Shown in pieces: positions 8,765 to 16,671 of a DNA stretch of 64,000 bases (its first letter is position 1; every line of letters begins with the position of its first letter). Below the pieces are notes generated by a model. The model did not search any database. It was given only the letters and a program-made list of their open reading frames with translations, and was not told the origin of the DNA. The DNA lies in the NCBI RefSeq assembly GCF_947499705.1, contig NZ_CANMPJ010000001.1:159501-223500 (forward strand), given 5' to 3'. This stretch comes from an uncultured Erythrobacter sp. (GTDB taxonomy: Bacteria > Pseudomonadota > Alphaproteobacteria > Sphingomonadales > Sphingomonadaceae). Position numbers and translations under genes: made by a program.

Positions 8765-9472
8765 TCAGGCGCGTGCCGCGCGCTTCCGGTTGGTTTGCAG
8801 CGTGAAATAGATGATCAGGGCGACCCCAATGACGCTCGGCCCCGCCCAGACCACCGGATTGAACACTTCCTCTGGCACCCAGCGGATCAGACCAACGGCC
8901 ATGAAGGCGGTGTAGGCTGAAATCCCCATGCCGACCAAGGCGCGGAAGTGTTCGCCGATATAGGCGGTTCGCTCGACGTCTTTTCGCCACACGAACGCCA
9001 ATTGCAGCGTCATCGCGACGACGCCCAGCGCCGCGACAGCCATCATCAGAGGTTCGCCAATGCCGAAGCCGTAATAGCCGCACCACAGCGCGGAGACGAT
9101 CACCGACGCCATGACAATCTGGTATCGCGGAGTGCGCAGTGCGCGGCGTTCGCGCCCATGCTTGACGACTGCCAATCCATAATCGGCAAAGCCCATTGTC
9201 AACAGGCCGAGATAGAGCATCATCCAGCCGAACAGACCATCGAACAGCTCGCGGTCGGTTACAGAAGGAATGCGCTCCTCCGGGCCATAAAGAGAGAGCA
9301 GCGCCATCGCCACCGCCAGTGCACCCGCCACGATGAAGCCGTAGCACGCAATCCGCCCCCATTTGCGGTGCGCCTTCGCGCCCTTCCGCGTCGCGATCGG
9401 CACCCAAAAAGCGATCAGCCCGGTGGCTCCGGCAATGACATGTGCGATTACAAGAGCTTCGAACAGATGCAT
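8765..9472 (-). CDS. Integral membrane protein of unknown function
   Basis: A 235-residue protein with about six or seven hydrophobic segments across its length. The first helix contains a His (LIAHVIAGATGLIAF) and a motif GAKAHRKWGRI follows. This pattern resembles small DUF2306-like membrane proteins that begin with a His-containing helix and a HRxxGR loop. I cannot assign a function. It is convergent with piuC. Confidence 0.65.
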   Translation of the reverse strand: MHLFEALVIAHVIAGATGLIAFWVPIATRKGAKAHRKWGRIACYGFIVAGALAVAMALLSLYGPEERIPSVTDRELFDGLFGWMMLYLGLLTMGFADYGLAVVKHGRERRALRTPRYQIVMASVIVSALWCGYYGFGIGEPLMMAVAALGVVAMTLQLAFVWRKDVERTAYIGEHFRALVGMGISAYTAFMAVGLIRWVPEEVFNPVVWAGPSVIGVALIIYFTLQTNRKRAARA

Positions 9473-9556
9473 CGCGCAAATGGATACAGATTATGATGCG
9501 CCGGTCAAAGTGCTCGGTTGGCCGCGTGTTTTCCGCGAAGTTGGCGCCTCTCGCTG

Positions 9557-10471
9557 CTAGTCCAAGCGCACCCGGATGCCCGCGCGTCCGATCAATCCGG
9601 AGAAGTCGCGCGTCGGGATGTTGGACGCATTGTCGATATATCCGACCTCGCCAAAGCCGACGACCCGCCCGAATAGCGGTCGCTCAATGCCGCCGCTGAT
9701 CCGCCAGACATCGTCATCGCGGGCGATCGGGAACTGCTGGTTGAACGGGTCTTCGAAATCGCGGGTTACGTAGGAGACGCGCGCGAAGACAAGCGTTTCT
9801 CCTCCCAGAGGAGCCCTCACAATCGCGCGCAGGCCAATGCCTTGATAGCTGAAACGATCATCTTCGGCGTCGATGTCGATGACATAGGCGGCGACATTGA
9901 TCGATGTGTCGCTGCCCGGGCGGCGCCATTGGTGACGGACTTCGCCCACCAGCTCATCCTGATCGAATCCGGAGAACCGCTCTTCGCTCTGATTGCGATA
10001 CCCATAGCGGACGCGCGCGACGCTGGTGTGGCCGCCGCCATGGCGGACAATCAGCTGCGCATCGCCGCGAATACGGTTGAAGACCCGGCCTTCCTCGCCG
10101 ATCACATGATCGTAAGTGCCGCCAAGACGCGCGCGGATACGACCGCCCTGAGCGATGGGAATGTCCTGGCTCGCTCCAATGCCGACTGCATAGCGATTGA
10201 ACAAGGATTCAACTGGGAACACCTCCGCGCCAACCCGGGCGAAGAGCCGGGTGTCGTCGATCTTGTAGCGCGCGATGGCGGCTCCGCCGATCACCCCTTC
10301 GAGCCGGTTCTGTTCGATATCGGCTTCGATAATGTCCGGTGGCACGACGGCGCGGCCGCCATAGGCCTCAACTTCAAGCTCGAATGGGTCGGCGTCGCTC
10401 TGCGCGAGAACGGCGGCAGGGCTGGCCAAAAGTAGCGCTGCAAACAGGGAGGTGTTTGATCGATTGTTCAT
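9557..10471 (-). CDS. Outer-membrane beta-barrel protein of the polysaccharide operon
   Basis: A 304-residue exported protein: signal peptide to about residue 22 (ALLLASPAAVLAQ), then alternating polar/hydrophobic strands with many Arg, Tyr and Gly and a C-terminal strand ending in VRLD. It resembles sphingomonad outer-membrane barrels placed at the end of exopolysaccharide operons. The chosen start, the ATG at 10471, overlaps the stop of the glycosyltransferase gene (ATGA), so it is the last coupled cistron. The likely role is the outer-membrane passage or anchoring of the polymer, comparable in position to BcsC; that role is inferred from context alone. Confidence 0.7.
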   Translation of the reverse strand: MNNRSNTSLFAALLLASPAAVLAQSDADPFELEVEAYGGRAVVPPDIIEADIEQNRLEGVIGGAAIARYKIDDTRLFARVGAEVFPVESLFNRYAVGIGASQDIPIAQGGRIRARLGGTYDHVIGEEGRVFNRIRGDAQLIVRHGGGHTSVARVRYGYRNQSEERFSGFDQDELVGEVRHQWRRPGSDTSINVAAYVIDIDAEDDRFSYQGIGLRAIVRAPLGGETLVFARVSYVTRDFEDPFNQQFPIARDDDVWRISGGIERPLFGRVVGFGEVGYIDNASNIPTRDFSGLIGRAGIRVRLD

Positions 10472-12297
10472 GCGGCTTTCTCCGAGCCACTGGGGATGGA
10501 TGTTCGTTTGACCGGTCGCGCCGAGCGCCTGATGCGGATCGAAAGCACCGATTCCAGCGTGTACCAGGCGCGCATCGCGCGAAAGGCGAGATATTCGGGC
10601 ATGGCGAGCAGCGCCAGCCATTCCCGGTTGATCAGGATCGCAGCCACGGCGACCAGAGCCGGCGCGCCGACAAGCACGGCGACAATGGCCTGCCACACCA
10701 GCGCATTGTCGGTTCCAGTGTCGGTCAGCAGCTGGAACAGTCCGAAGATCAGGATCGGCACCATCATCGCGCGCCGCGCGGAGTTGAGCAGCATGTAAGG
10801 CAGCACCAGCTTGCCGCGAACACTCAGGCTGCGCGAGACGAGCGCTTCCTTGGCACGCGAAGTGACATGATAGACCGAGCGGAACCAGCGCATGCGCTGC
10901 TCGCGCATATGCGCGACGGTTGCGGGGACTTCGGAGATATAGCGCACGCGCTGATCGACGATCGCGTGATAGCCAAGCTCCGAAATGCGGAACGACATGT
11001 CGGTGTCTTCGCCATTCATGCCGGTCGCGAAAGGTCCGGCCTGGCGCAGCGCTTTGGACCGGTAGAGCGCGAACATTCCTGGCACGCCGATCAAGCCCCA
11101 GAACGCGCTGAGGGCCGGGGAGTAATAGCCGTGTTTGAGCAGCACCTCGACGAGCCTCGCGCGGTCGAATAGTCCGCCGCCGGGCGGCATCGGAATACCG
11201 CCGACCACGCCGATATGGGGATCGTGGAAATTCTGCACCGCGAGCGTGATGTTGTCGGCTGCGATCTGCGTGTCTGCGTCGATCCGCAGCACCAAATCGT
11301 GCTTCGCTTCCTCAACCCCGCGATTGAGCGCGTAGGCCTTTCCTGCTCGCGCTACATGGATCACGCGGCCTTTCAAGGCGACAGCGCTTTCAAGTGCGGC
11401 GCGTGCGACTTCGCCTGTACGATCGCTGGAATTGTTGTCGAGAATGATCAGCTCGATCTCTTCTGGATATTCCTGCGCTGCCTCGTCGATATGGCGGATG
11501 GTCTCGGCAATGATGTGGTCTTCGTTGAAGGCGGGCACGATCACACTGACGGGCGCGGAGAAGTCCTTCGCCGCAGAGATTGCGCGCTCGATCACGCCGA
11601 TCAGGTAGAGTTGCAGAAACAGCAGCGGCAGGAACAGAAAGACGCCCGGCCCGATGCCTCCGAGGAGTGTAAGTTCGCGCATGCCCGCAACAACGGGGCT
11701 ATCGAGCGATCCGACATAGGCCGAGATGAAACCGGCAATCGTTGCGGTCGCTAGGAAGCGCAGCAGCATCCGCAGGTTCTCTTGCTCACCGGTCATGACT
11801 GGTTTCTGTTCCGGCATGGCTCCACGTTCGACCAGCATTAGCGAAAACAGTCCGAAGCCGATCAGTCCGGCAGTGATCTGCACCACCGTAAGTGGGTATT
11901 GCGACCCAAAGACAGAGAAGAATGCGCTGTTGACGAGGTCCATTACCGCGCAGATCGCCAGGAACCGCAAGATCAACTCGCTCGCGAAATAGAACCGCGC
12001 GACCGGACTGCCCGAGGCGAAGATCGAATAAGCGATGTAGAACGAGACGATGTAGGTGCGGATCGCGATCGAGTGCTCACCGGCATAGGGTGCGAAGATG
12101 TAGTCGCTATGCGGGAACAGCCAATCGTATAGCCCTGTCTGGAACAGCCACAGCTGAACCACCGAGAGAATGCCGAAAGTCAGCAGCAGGGCAGGCGCGC
12201 GCAGGGTCGAGACTCGAACTGACAGGCCTTCGGGCTGGCTGTCGACCGAACGAAACTCGATCCCTTTGCGGATCGCACTGTCCTGTGCGGGACTCAT
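10468..12297 (-). CDS. Processive family 2 glycosyltransferase, BcsA-like
   Basis: A 609-residue inner-membrane glycosyltransferase with about six N-terminal helices (residues 32-235), a cytosolic GT-A domain and C-terminal helices (about 490-560). The GT2 active-site series is complete: LDNNSSD at 286-292, the DxD-type RIDADT (D340, D342), GED at 429-431 in the TED position and QRMRW at 467-471, the QxxRW motif of processive beta-glycan synthases such as cellulose and hyaluronan synthase. There is no PilZ domain after the membrane segments, so direct cyclic-di-GMP control as in BcsA is not expected. It follows the BcsB-like gene by 13 bases and overlaps the outer-membrane gene. Confidence 0.88.
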   Translation of the reverse strand: MSPAQDSAIRKGIEFRSVDSQPEGLSVRVSTLRAPALLLTFGILSVVQLWLFQTGLYDWLFPHSDYIFAPYAGEHSIAIRTYIVSFYIAYSIFASGSPVARFYFASELILRFLAICAVMDLVNSAFFSVFGSQYPLTVVQITAGLIGFGLFSLMLVERGAMPEQKPVMTGEQENLRMLLRFLATATIAGFISAYVGSLDSPVVAGMRELTLLGGIGPGVFLFLPLLFLQLYLIGVIERAISAAKDFSAPVSVIVPAFNEDHIIAETIRHIDEAAQEYPEEIELIILDNNSSDRTGEVARAALESAVALKGRVIHVARAGKAYALNRGVEEAKHDLVLRIDADTQIAADNITLAVQNFHDPHIGVVGGIPMPPGGGLFDRARLVEVLLKHGYYSPALSAFWGLIGVPGMFALYRSKALRQAGPFATGMNGEDTDMSFRISELGYHAIVDQRVRYISEVPATVAHMREQRMRWFRSVYHVTSRAKEALVSRSLSVRGKLVLPYMLLNSARRAMMVPILIFGLFQLLTDTGTDNALVWQAIVAVLVGAPALVAVAAILINREWLALLAMPEYLAFRAMRAWYTLESVLSIRIRRSARPVKRTSIPSGSEKAA

Positions 12298-12310
12298 GGG
12301 CGCCCCACCA

Positions 12311-13864
12311 TCACTGCTCGGCAGCTATCGCCGGAGCGCCCGCCGCGCTCACGAGCAGCGCCACTCCGGGCACGGCAGGCAGCGGACCGCTGCCGAGCCG
12401 CTGCGCGCGGATCGGATTGCCCGCACCGAGTTCGCGATAGACCAGCCAGCTTGCGCGTCCCTGCGCAGCTTGCCCATTGCCGACCGCTGCGCCGCTGCTG
12501 ACCACCTGTATGCTTGCGCCGCTGGCGCCTGAGGCAGCTTCCCACCGATCAGGGTCAAGGCCACCGATCAGGTCGGTTGCCGCTTTCGCATCCGGTGCGG
12601 AAAGGTCGCTTGCGTTGATGGCGACACTGCCTGCGCTGGAGAGCAATCCGCGTAAGGTAGCGAGTTCGTCGGTCAAGCCTGCCTCGCCGCCGCGCAGCAC
12701 GGTTTCGGGTAGCAATTCTGCTACCGATTGAGCGATGTCACCGCAGCGCACATCGTCGGCGTCGTATGCCGAGATTGAGATGTCGAGCGCGTTGGATTGG
12801 CGCTGCAACTCGGCTGGGATAGCGACGGATTGATTGAGCCGCTCGGTCTCTGCGCTGACACGGCGCGAGAACAGCAAGCGGTCGTTCATGGTTACGACGA
12901 CATCCCGCTCCAGCTCATTGGTTGCAGGGCCAACTTGCAGACGCAGATCGAGCGCTGATGGCAACTGACCGTCCGGCAGATCCGCTACGTCATAGGCATA
13001 GCGCCAGTTCACCCGCCGGGTGAATTTGCGCAGTCCTTCATTCGTGGGATCGCTTGAAAGGGAGATCGGATAGGCGCCGGGCATGGTGAAGGTGCTGCGG
13101 CGCTCGGCTTCTCCGGCAAGGGTGGTCAGCGCATCGGTTGCCATGCCGCTCGCTGCAAACAGCGGCCGGTATCCCTTTTGCTGCAGGATCGCCGCCTTGT
13201 GCAATGTTGCGGGAGCGCCCGTACCTGCTGTCTCACCAGTCCAGCTTACCGGAACCCTGTCACCCCAAAGAGCCAGGCGGTCCCGCGTGGTTGTTGGTGC
13301 ATCGGACAGGTTGAGCTGAAGGCCGCTCTCACCGTCAATGCTCACCACTGCGGCGATCGCATCGTCGGTGGTGCATTCGGCAATCGGCCCGCGCCCTTGC
13401 AGGCTGAGCCCGACCGATAGAACGCCCGATGACAGATCGGACGGGGCGAGCTGCACTTGCAATGCGTCTGTCCGCTCGCCTTCACGCAGAAGGAAATCGG
13501 CACGCTTCACACCGTTGATCGTGACACGCAGAACGCCTTCCACGTCCTCGGCGACGAGGCTGGTGAAAGCGAGATCGAGGTCGCCGGAAACCGGGCGAGC
13601 ATCGACCGGCAGACGAAATTGCAGACCTGCGAAGGACGGTAGCCCGGAGAGGATGATGGGGCTTTCGTCGGTGATCGGTGCGCCAAATACCGCGCTGCCA
13701 TCGACATCGAAGTTGGCGAGCACGGCATCATCGCGGTCCTCGAACCGCTGGATATCGCTACCCGTGGTGCGCTGCCAAGCGGCATCGAACGCGCCGCTTT
13801 GGCCAAGCAGGATCAGAATCCCGACCAGCACCAATGCCAAAATTCCCAGTCCCGCTAAACGCAT
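12311..13864 (-). CDS. BcsB-like periplasmic polysaccharide synthase subunit
   Basis: A 517-residue exported protein. The ATG at 13864 follows a GGAGGG site and begins a signal/anchor (MRLAGLGILALVLVGILILL). The rest is beta-rich and periplasmic, with segments such as GLQFRLPVDARPVSG, LRVTINGVKRADF and VVTMNDRLLFSRRVS. These recall the carbohydrate-binding jelly rolls and repeat architecture of BcsB, the cellulose-synthase partner. The obvious C-terminal membrane helix of classical BcsB is weak here: the last 25 residues are hydrophobic and alanine-rich (VPGVALLVSAAGAPAIAA). Its position directly before a BcsA-like gene is the strongest support. Confidence 0.65.
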   Translation of the reverse strand: MRLAGLGILALVLVGILILLGQSGAFDAAWQRTTGSDIQRFEDRDDAVLANFDVDGSAVFGAPITDESPIILSGLPSFAGLQFRLPVDARPVSGDLDLAFTSLVAEDVEGVLRVTINGVKRADFLLREGERTDALQVQLAPSDLSSGVLSVGLSLQGRGPIAECTTDDAIAAVVSIDGESGLQLNLSDAPTTTRDRLALWGDRVPVSWTGETAGTGAPATLHKAAILQQKGYRPLFAASGMATDALTTLAGEAERRSTFTMPGAYPISLSSDPTNEGLRKFTRRVNWRYAYDVADLPDGQLPSALDLRLQVGPATNELERDVVVTMNDRLLFSRRVSAETERLNQSVAIPAELQRQSNALDISISAYDADDVRCGDIAQSVAELLPETVLRGGEAGLTDELATLRGLLSSAGSVAINASDLSAPDAKAATDLIGGLDPDRWEAASGASGASIQVVSSGAAVGNGQAAQGRASWLVYRELGAGNPIRAQRLGSGPLPAVPGVALLVSAAGAPAIAAEQ

Positions 13865-13907
13865 GGCCTGCCCTCCTGTTTTCGTTTCTTTTGCCGCCAA
13901 TCCAGCT

Positions 13908-15116
13908 TTAGGCTGCGGCGGCTTGGGGGTTCTCGAAAATCTGCTTCTGGCGTTCCCGGTTCCATGCAGAGCGGGCTGGGATCATAGACAGGTCGACACG
14001 GTCACTATGCCGCTTGGACAAGGCAATCGTGCCTTCGAGCAACGCGCTGTCGAGCAGCGTTGGGTCGAGACCAAGCGCGAGGAAGGTCTCATTGCTGACT
14101 ACCAGCTCGTTCTCTGCTGCCTCGGCCCGCGGGTTGGGGACGTGCGCGATCTCGGCCCCGGTGCGATCGGAAACGAGCCTTGCAAGATCAATGATCGTCA
14201 ATGTCTCGGCGACCTGATTAAGGATCTTCACTTTTTCGCCGCGCTGCGGCGGGCTGCCGACAGCGAGCTCAATGCAGCGCACTGTGTCGCGAATATGGAT
14301 GAAGGCACGGGTCTGACCGCCGGTGCCGTGCACCGTCAATGGATGACCAATCGCTGCCTCAACCAGGAAGCGATTGAGGACCGTGCCGTATTCGCCATCA
14401 TAATCGAATCGGTTGATCAGGCGCGGGTCGAGCTTCGTCTCTTTGGTCTGCGTTCCCCACACGATTCCTTGATGCAGGTCGGTGATCTTGAGCGCATCGT
14501 TCTGCGCGTAGAATTGGAAGAGCAGCTGATCGAGCGACTTCGTCATGTGATAAACGCTGCCCGGCTTGGTCGGGAACAGGATCTCGCGCGATTGTGGCTG
14601 ACCGTGATCGTCGGTCACCGCAACGTCGAGATACCCCTCGGGTATAGAGAAGCCGTTGCCGCTGTATCCGTAAACACCCATCGTGCCGAGATGGACCAAA
14701 TGCGTGTCGGGCGAATGCTGAGTCAGTGCGACGAGCAGATTGTGCGTGCCGCTGATATTGTTGTCGACGGTGTAGCGTTTCTCGTCCGGGCCGCGCATCG
14801 AATAAGGCGCAGCGCGTTGCTCGGCGAAATGCACGACCGCATCTGGCTTGCCATTCGCTACTAGCGTATCCAGCCGCGGCGCTTCCCGGGCGATATCGAG
14901 ATGCTCGAAATGGATAATCCTGCCGGTCAATTCGCGCCACGCTGCAATGCGTTCCTGCAGTTCGGTGATCGGCGTCAGGCTTTGCAAACCCAGCTTCGCA
15001 TCGATTTCGCGGCGCGAAAGGTTATCGACGATGGTCACGTCGTGACCGCTCTTCGACAGGTGGAGCGCTGTCGGCCAGCCGCAGAAACCATCTCCACCAA
15101 AGACAAATATACGCAT
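13908..15116 (-). CDS. UDP-sulfoquinovose synthase-like SDR (SQD1/SqdB family)
   Basis: A 402-residue extended short-chain dehydrogenase. The ATG at 15116 starts directly at the NAD-binding MRIFVFGGDGFCGWPTALHL. The rest matches the SQD1 family, which makes UDP-sulfoquinovose from UDP-glucose and sulfite. Matching segments are HFAEQRAAPYSM, the catalytic Thr in LGTMGVYG, the YxxxK pair in YHMTK, DLHQGIVWG, FDYDGEYGTVLNRF, GHPLTVHGTGGQTRAFI and the C-terminal VPNPRAEAAEN. In known bacteria this enzyme normally pairs with a sulfolipid glycosyltransferase; here it heads an operon with a processive polysaccharide synthase instead. That suggests a sulfoquinovose-containing glycan, an inference not proven by sequence. 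6-deoxy-sugar synthases share the fold but not these blocks. Confidence 0.8.
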   Translation of the reverse strand: MRIFVFGGDGFCGWPTALHLSKSGHDVTIVDNLSRREIDAKLGLQSLTPITELQERIAAWRELTGRIIHFEHLDIAREAPRLDTLVANGKPDAVVHFAEQRAAPYSMRGPDEKRYTVDNNISGTHNLLVALTQHSPDTHLVHLGTMGVYGYSGNGFSIPEGYLDVAVTDDHGQPQSREILFPTKPGSVYHMTKSLDQLLFQFYAQNDALKITDLHQGIVWGTQTKETKLDPRLINRFDYDGEYGTVLNRFLVEAAIGHPLTVHGTGGQTRAFIHIRDTVRCIELAVGSPPQRGEKVKILNQVAETLTIIDLARLVSDRTGAEIAHVPNPRAEAAENELVVSNETFLALGLDPTLLDSALLEGTIALSKRHSDRVDLSMIPARSAWNRERQKQIFENPQAAAA

Positions 15117-15552
15117 AAGTACGGACCCTAATTGCACTTTTATTGTGCGGACAATTGTAGTCCGCGCCAATGGCTGTTTGATGAACCGTTACACTTGAGC
15201 GCTGAGTTGAGATGTAAACAATGTTATCTAAAAATTGACCATTAACTGGATTTTGCAGGTTCAATTTTTACATCATTTTACTTTTCGAAGTTGTAAGTTT
15301 TTCATCGATACCTTTGTGTGGCGCGAGAGGCGTCGGGCTGCATCAGGGCATCGATCCCGCTCTTGGAGCTAGGATTTCAGCGGTTTGCGGCCGAGACATG
15401 TCCGTAGTTAGTCCTGTCTGTTGACAGTGCTGTGCTTCGGTCGATCTTAACCGCGCGGACAGTCGATTGAAATTGAGCGTTAATCGATCATCGCTCACAT
15501 GCTCGACCTCGCCGATGTTCAACGGCGAGCGAATAAGAACGTTGGGAATTGG
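15117..15552. promoter_or_regulatory. AT-rich divergent promoter region of the polysaccharide locus
   Basis: A 436-base gene-free stretch between the polysaccharide operon and the GH10 gene. Its central part (about 15185-15310) is much more AT-rich than its surroundings. AAAAATTGA (15230-15238) and TCAATTTTT (15261-15269) are perfect 9-base inverted arms separated by 22 bases, a plausible site for a dimeric regulator of both directions. I find no convincing -35/-10 pair and no small ORF with a good ribosome-binding site. Confidence 0.4.
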
Positions 15553-16665
15553 ATGCAGCGGCGCGAATTTCTTGGCAAGATGGCTTGCGGCGTTGCTGCC
15601 TGTGGGATGCCGTCGATCGCCTTGGCCGATGAGAGTTTTTCCCTTGCGAAACTCGCCAATTCTCGCGGGCTGCGTTTTGGCAGCGCAGTGTCCCGCAGGG
15701 CGATGGGGTACCGGGACTACTCCGAACTGTCCTTTCTGCACTGCGACACGCTGGTCGGGGAGAACGCGTTCAAATGGCGGCATATGGAACCGCGCGAACG
15801 CCGCCATGATCGTCTAGGTGCCGACTGGACCATCGATTTGGCGCGGCGGAAGAACAAACGCTTGCGCGGTCACTGCTTCGTTTGGAACCACCATGACCGC
15901 ATGCCCTTTTGGCTGGTCGATCAGGCGAGCGGATTGGCCAAGCGCGATGCGCGCGAGATCACGCGGAAGATGTGGCGGCATGGCTCGTTCCTTGGCCGCG
16001 AATTTCCTTCGATCAAATGCTGGGATGCGATGAACGAGGCCGTTGACCCGGCCACCGGCAAACTGCGCGAAACCGAGTTCACCCGGCTACTCGGAGGCAG
16101 GTTTTTCGATCTCGCTTTTCGCATCCAACGCCAGAAGAGCCCCGAGGCTCGGCTTGTCTACAATGAGACGATGAGCTGGGAGGCTGAACCCACCCACAGG
16201 AACGGTGTGCTTCGCCTGCTCGAGCGAGGGTTGGCGCGAGGCCTTCCGATCGATGCATTGGGTATCCAGAGCCATATAGGCAAGACGCTGGGCAGGCCGC
16301 GTGATGAACGGGCTTGGCGGGATTTCCTAACAGAAGTGCGCGGCATGGGCCTGGACGTGGTGCTATCGGAGTTCGACTGCAGCGACCGCAATATCTCCAA
16401 CACTGATCCGGATTATCGGGACCAAAGGGTGGCCGAGCATTGCAAGGCCTATCTCGACATCACACTCGATTTTCCCAACGTGACCGAACTGATCGTCTGG
16501 TCGCTGGCCGATGGGCCGAGTTACATGAACCGCGACAGCTACCCGCCTTGGCGCAAGAGGATCGATGGTCAGGCGCTGCGGGGGCATCCGTTCGATCACA
16601 AGTTGAGGCCGAAACCGATGCTGACGGCGCTTAAAAATTCGCTGGCCAATGCTCCGATGCGTTGA
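15553..16665 (+). CDS. GH10 family endo-beta-1,4-glycanase (xylanase-type), Tat-like signal
   Basis: A 370-residue glycoside hydrolase. I choose the ATG at 15553 because it begins a twin-arginine-like leader (QRREFLGK, then ACGVAACGMPSIALA); the longer in-frame start adds 18 unlikely residues. GH10 hallmarks are GENAFKW, GHCFVWNHH, the acid/base Glu in WDAMNEA, GIQSHIG and the nucleophile Glu in VVLSEFD. GH10 enzymes cleave beta-1,4 xylan or related beta-glycans. Standing divergent from a BcsA-like synthase operon, it may trim or release the polymer made there, as BcsZ does for cellulose. Export through Tat is inferred from the leader. Confidence 0.88.
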   Translation: MQRREFLGKMACGVAACGMPSIALADESFSLAKLANSRGLRFGSAVSRRAMGYRDYSELSFLHCDTLVGENAFKWRHMEPRERRHDRLGADWTIDLARRKNKRLRGHCFVWNHHDRMPFWLVDQASGLAKRDAREITRKMWRHGSFLGREFPSIKCWDAMNEAVDPATGKLRETEFTRLLGGRFFDLAFRIQRQKSPEARLVYNETMSWEAEPTHRNGVLRLLERGLARGLPIDALGIQSHIGKTLGRPRDERAWRDFLTEVRGMGLDVVLSEFDCSDRNISNTDPDYRDQRVAEHCKAYLDITLDFPNVTELIVWSLADGPSYMNRDSYPPWRKRIDGQALRGHPFDHKLRPKPMLTALKNSLANAPMR

Positions 16666-16671
16666 AGTTGT

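Noticed and set aside
10472..10696. N-terminal extension of the outer-membrane protein of the polysaccharide operon
   Set aside because: It lies inside the glycosyltransferase gene; the internal ATG at 10471 gives an ATGA overlap and a signal peptide.
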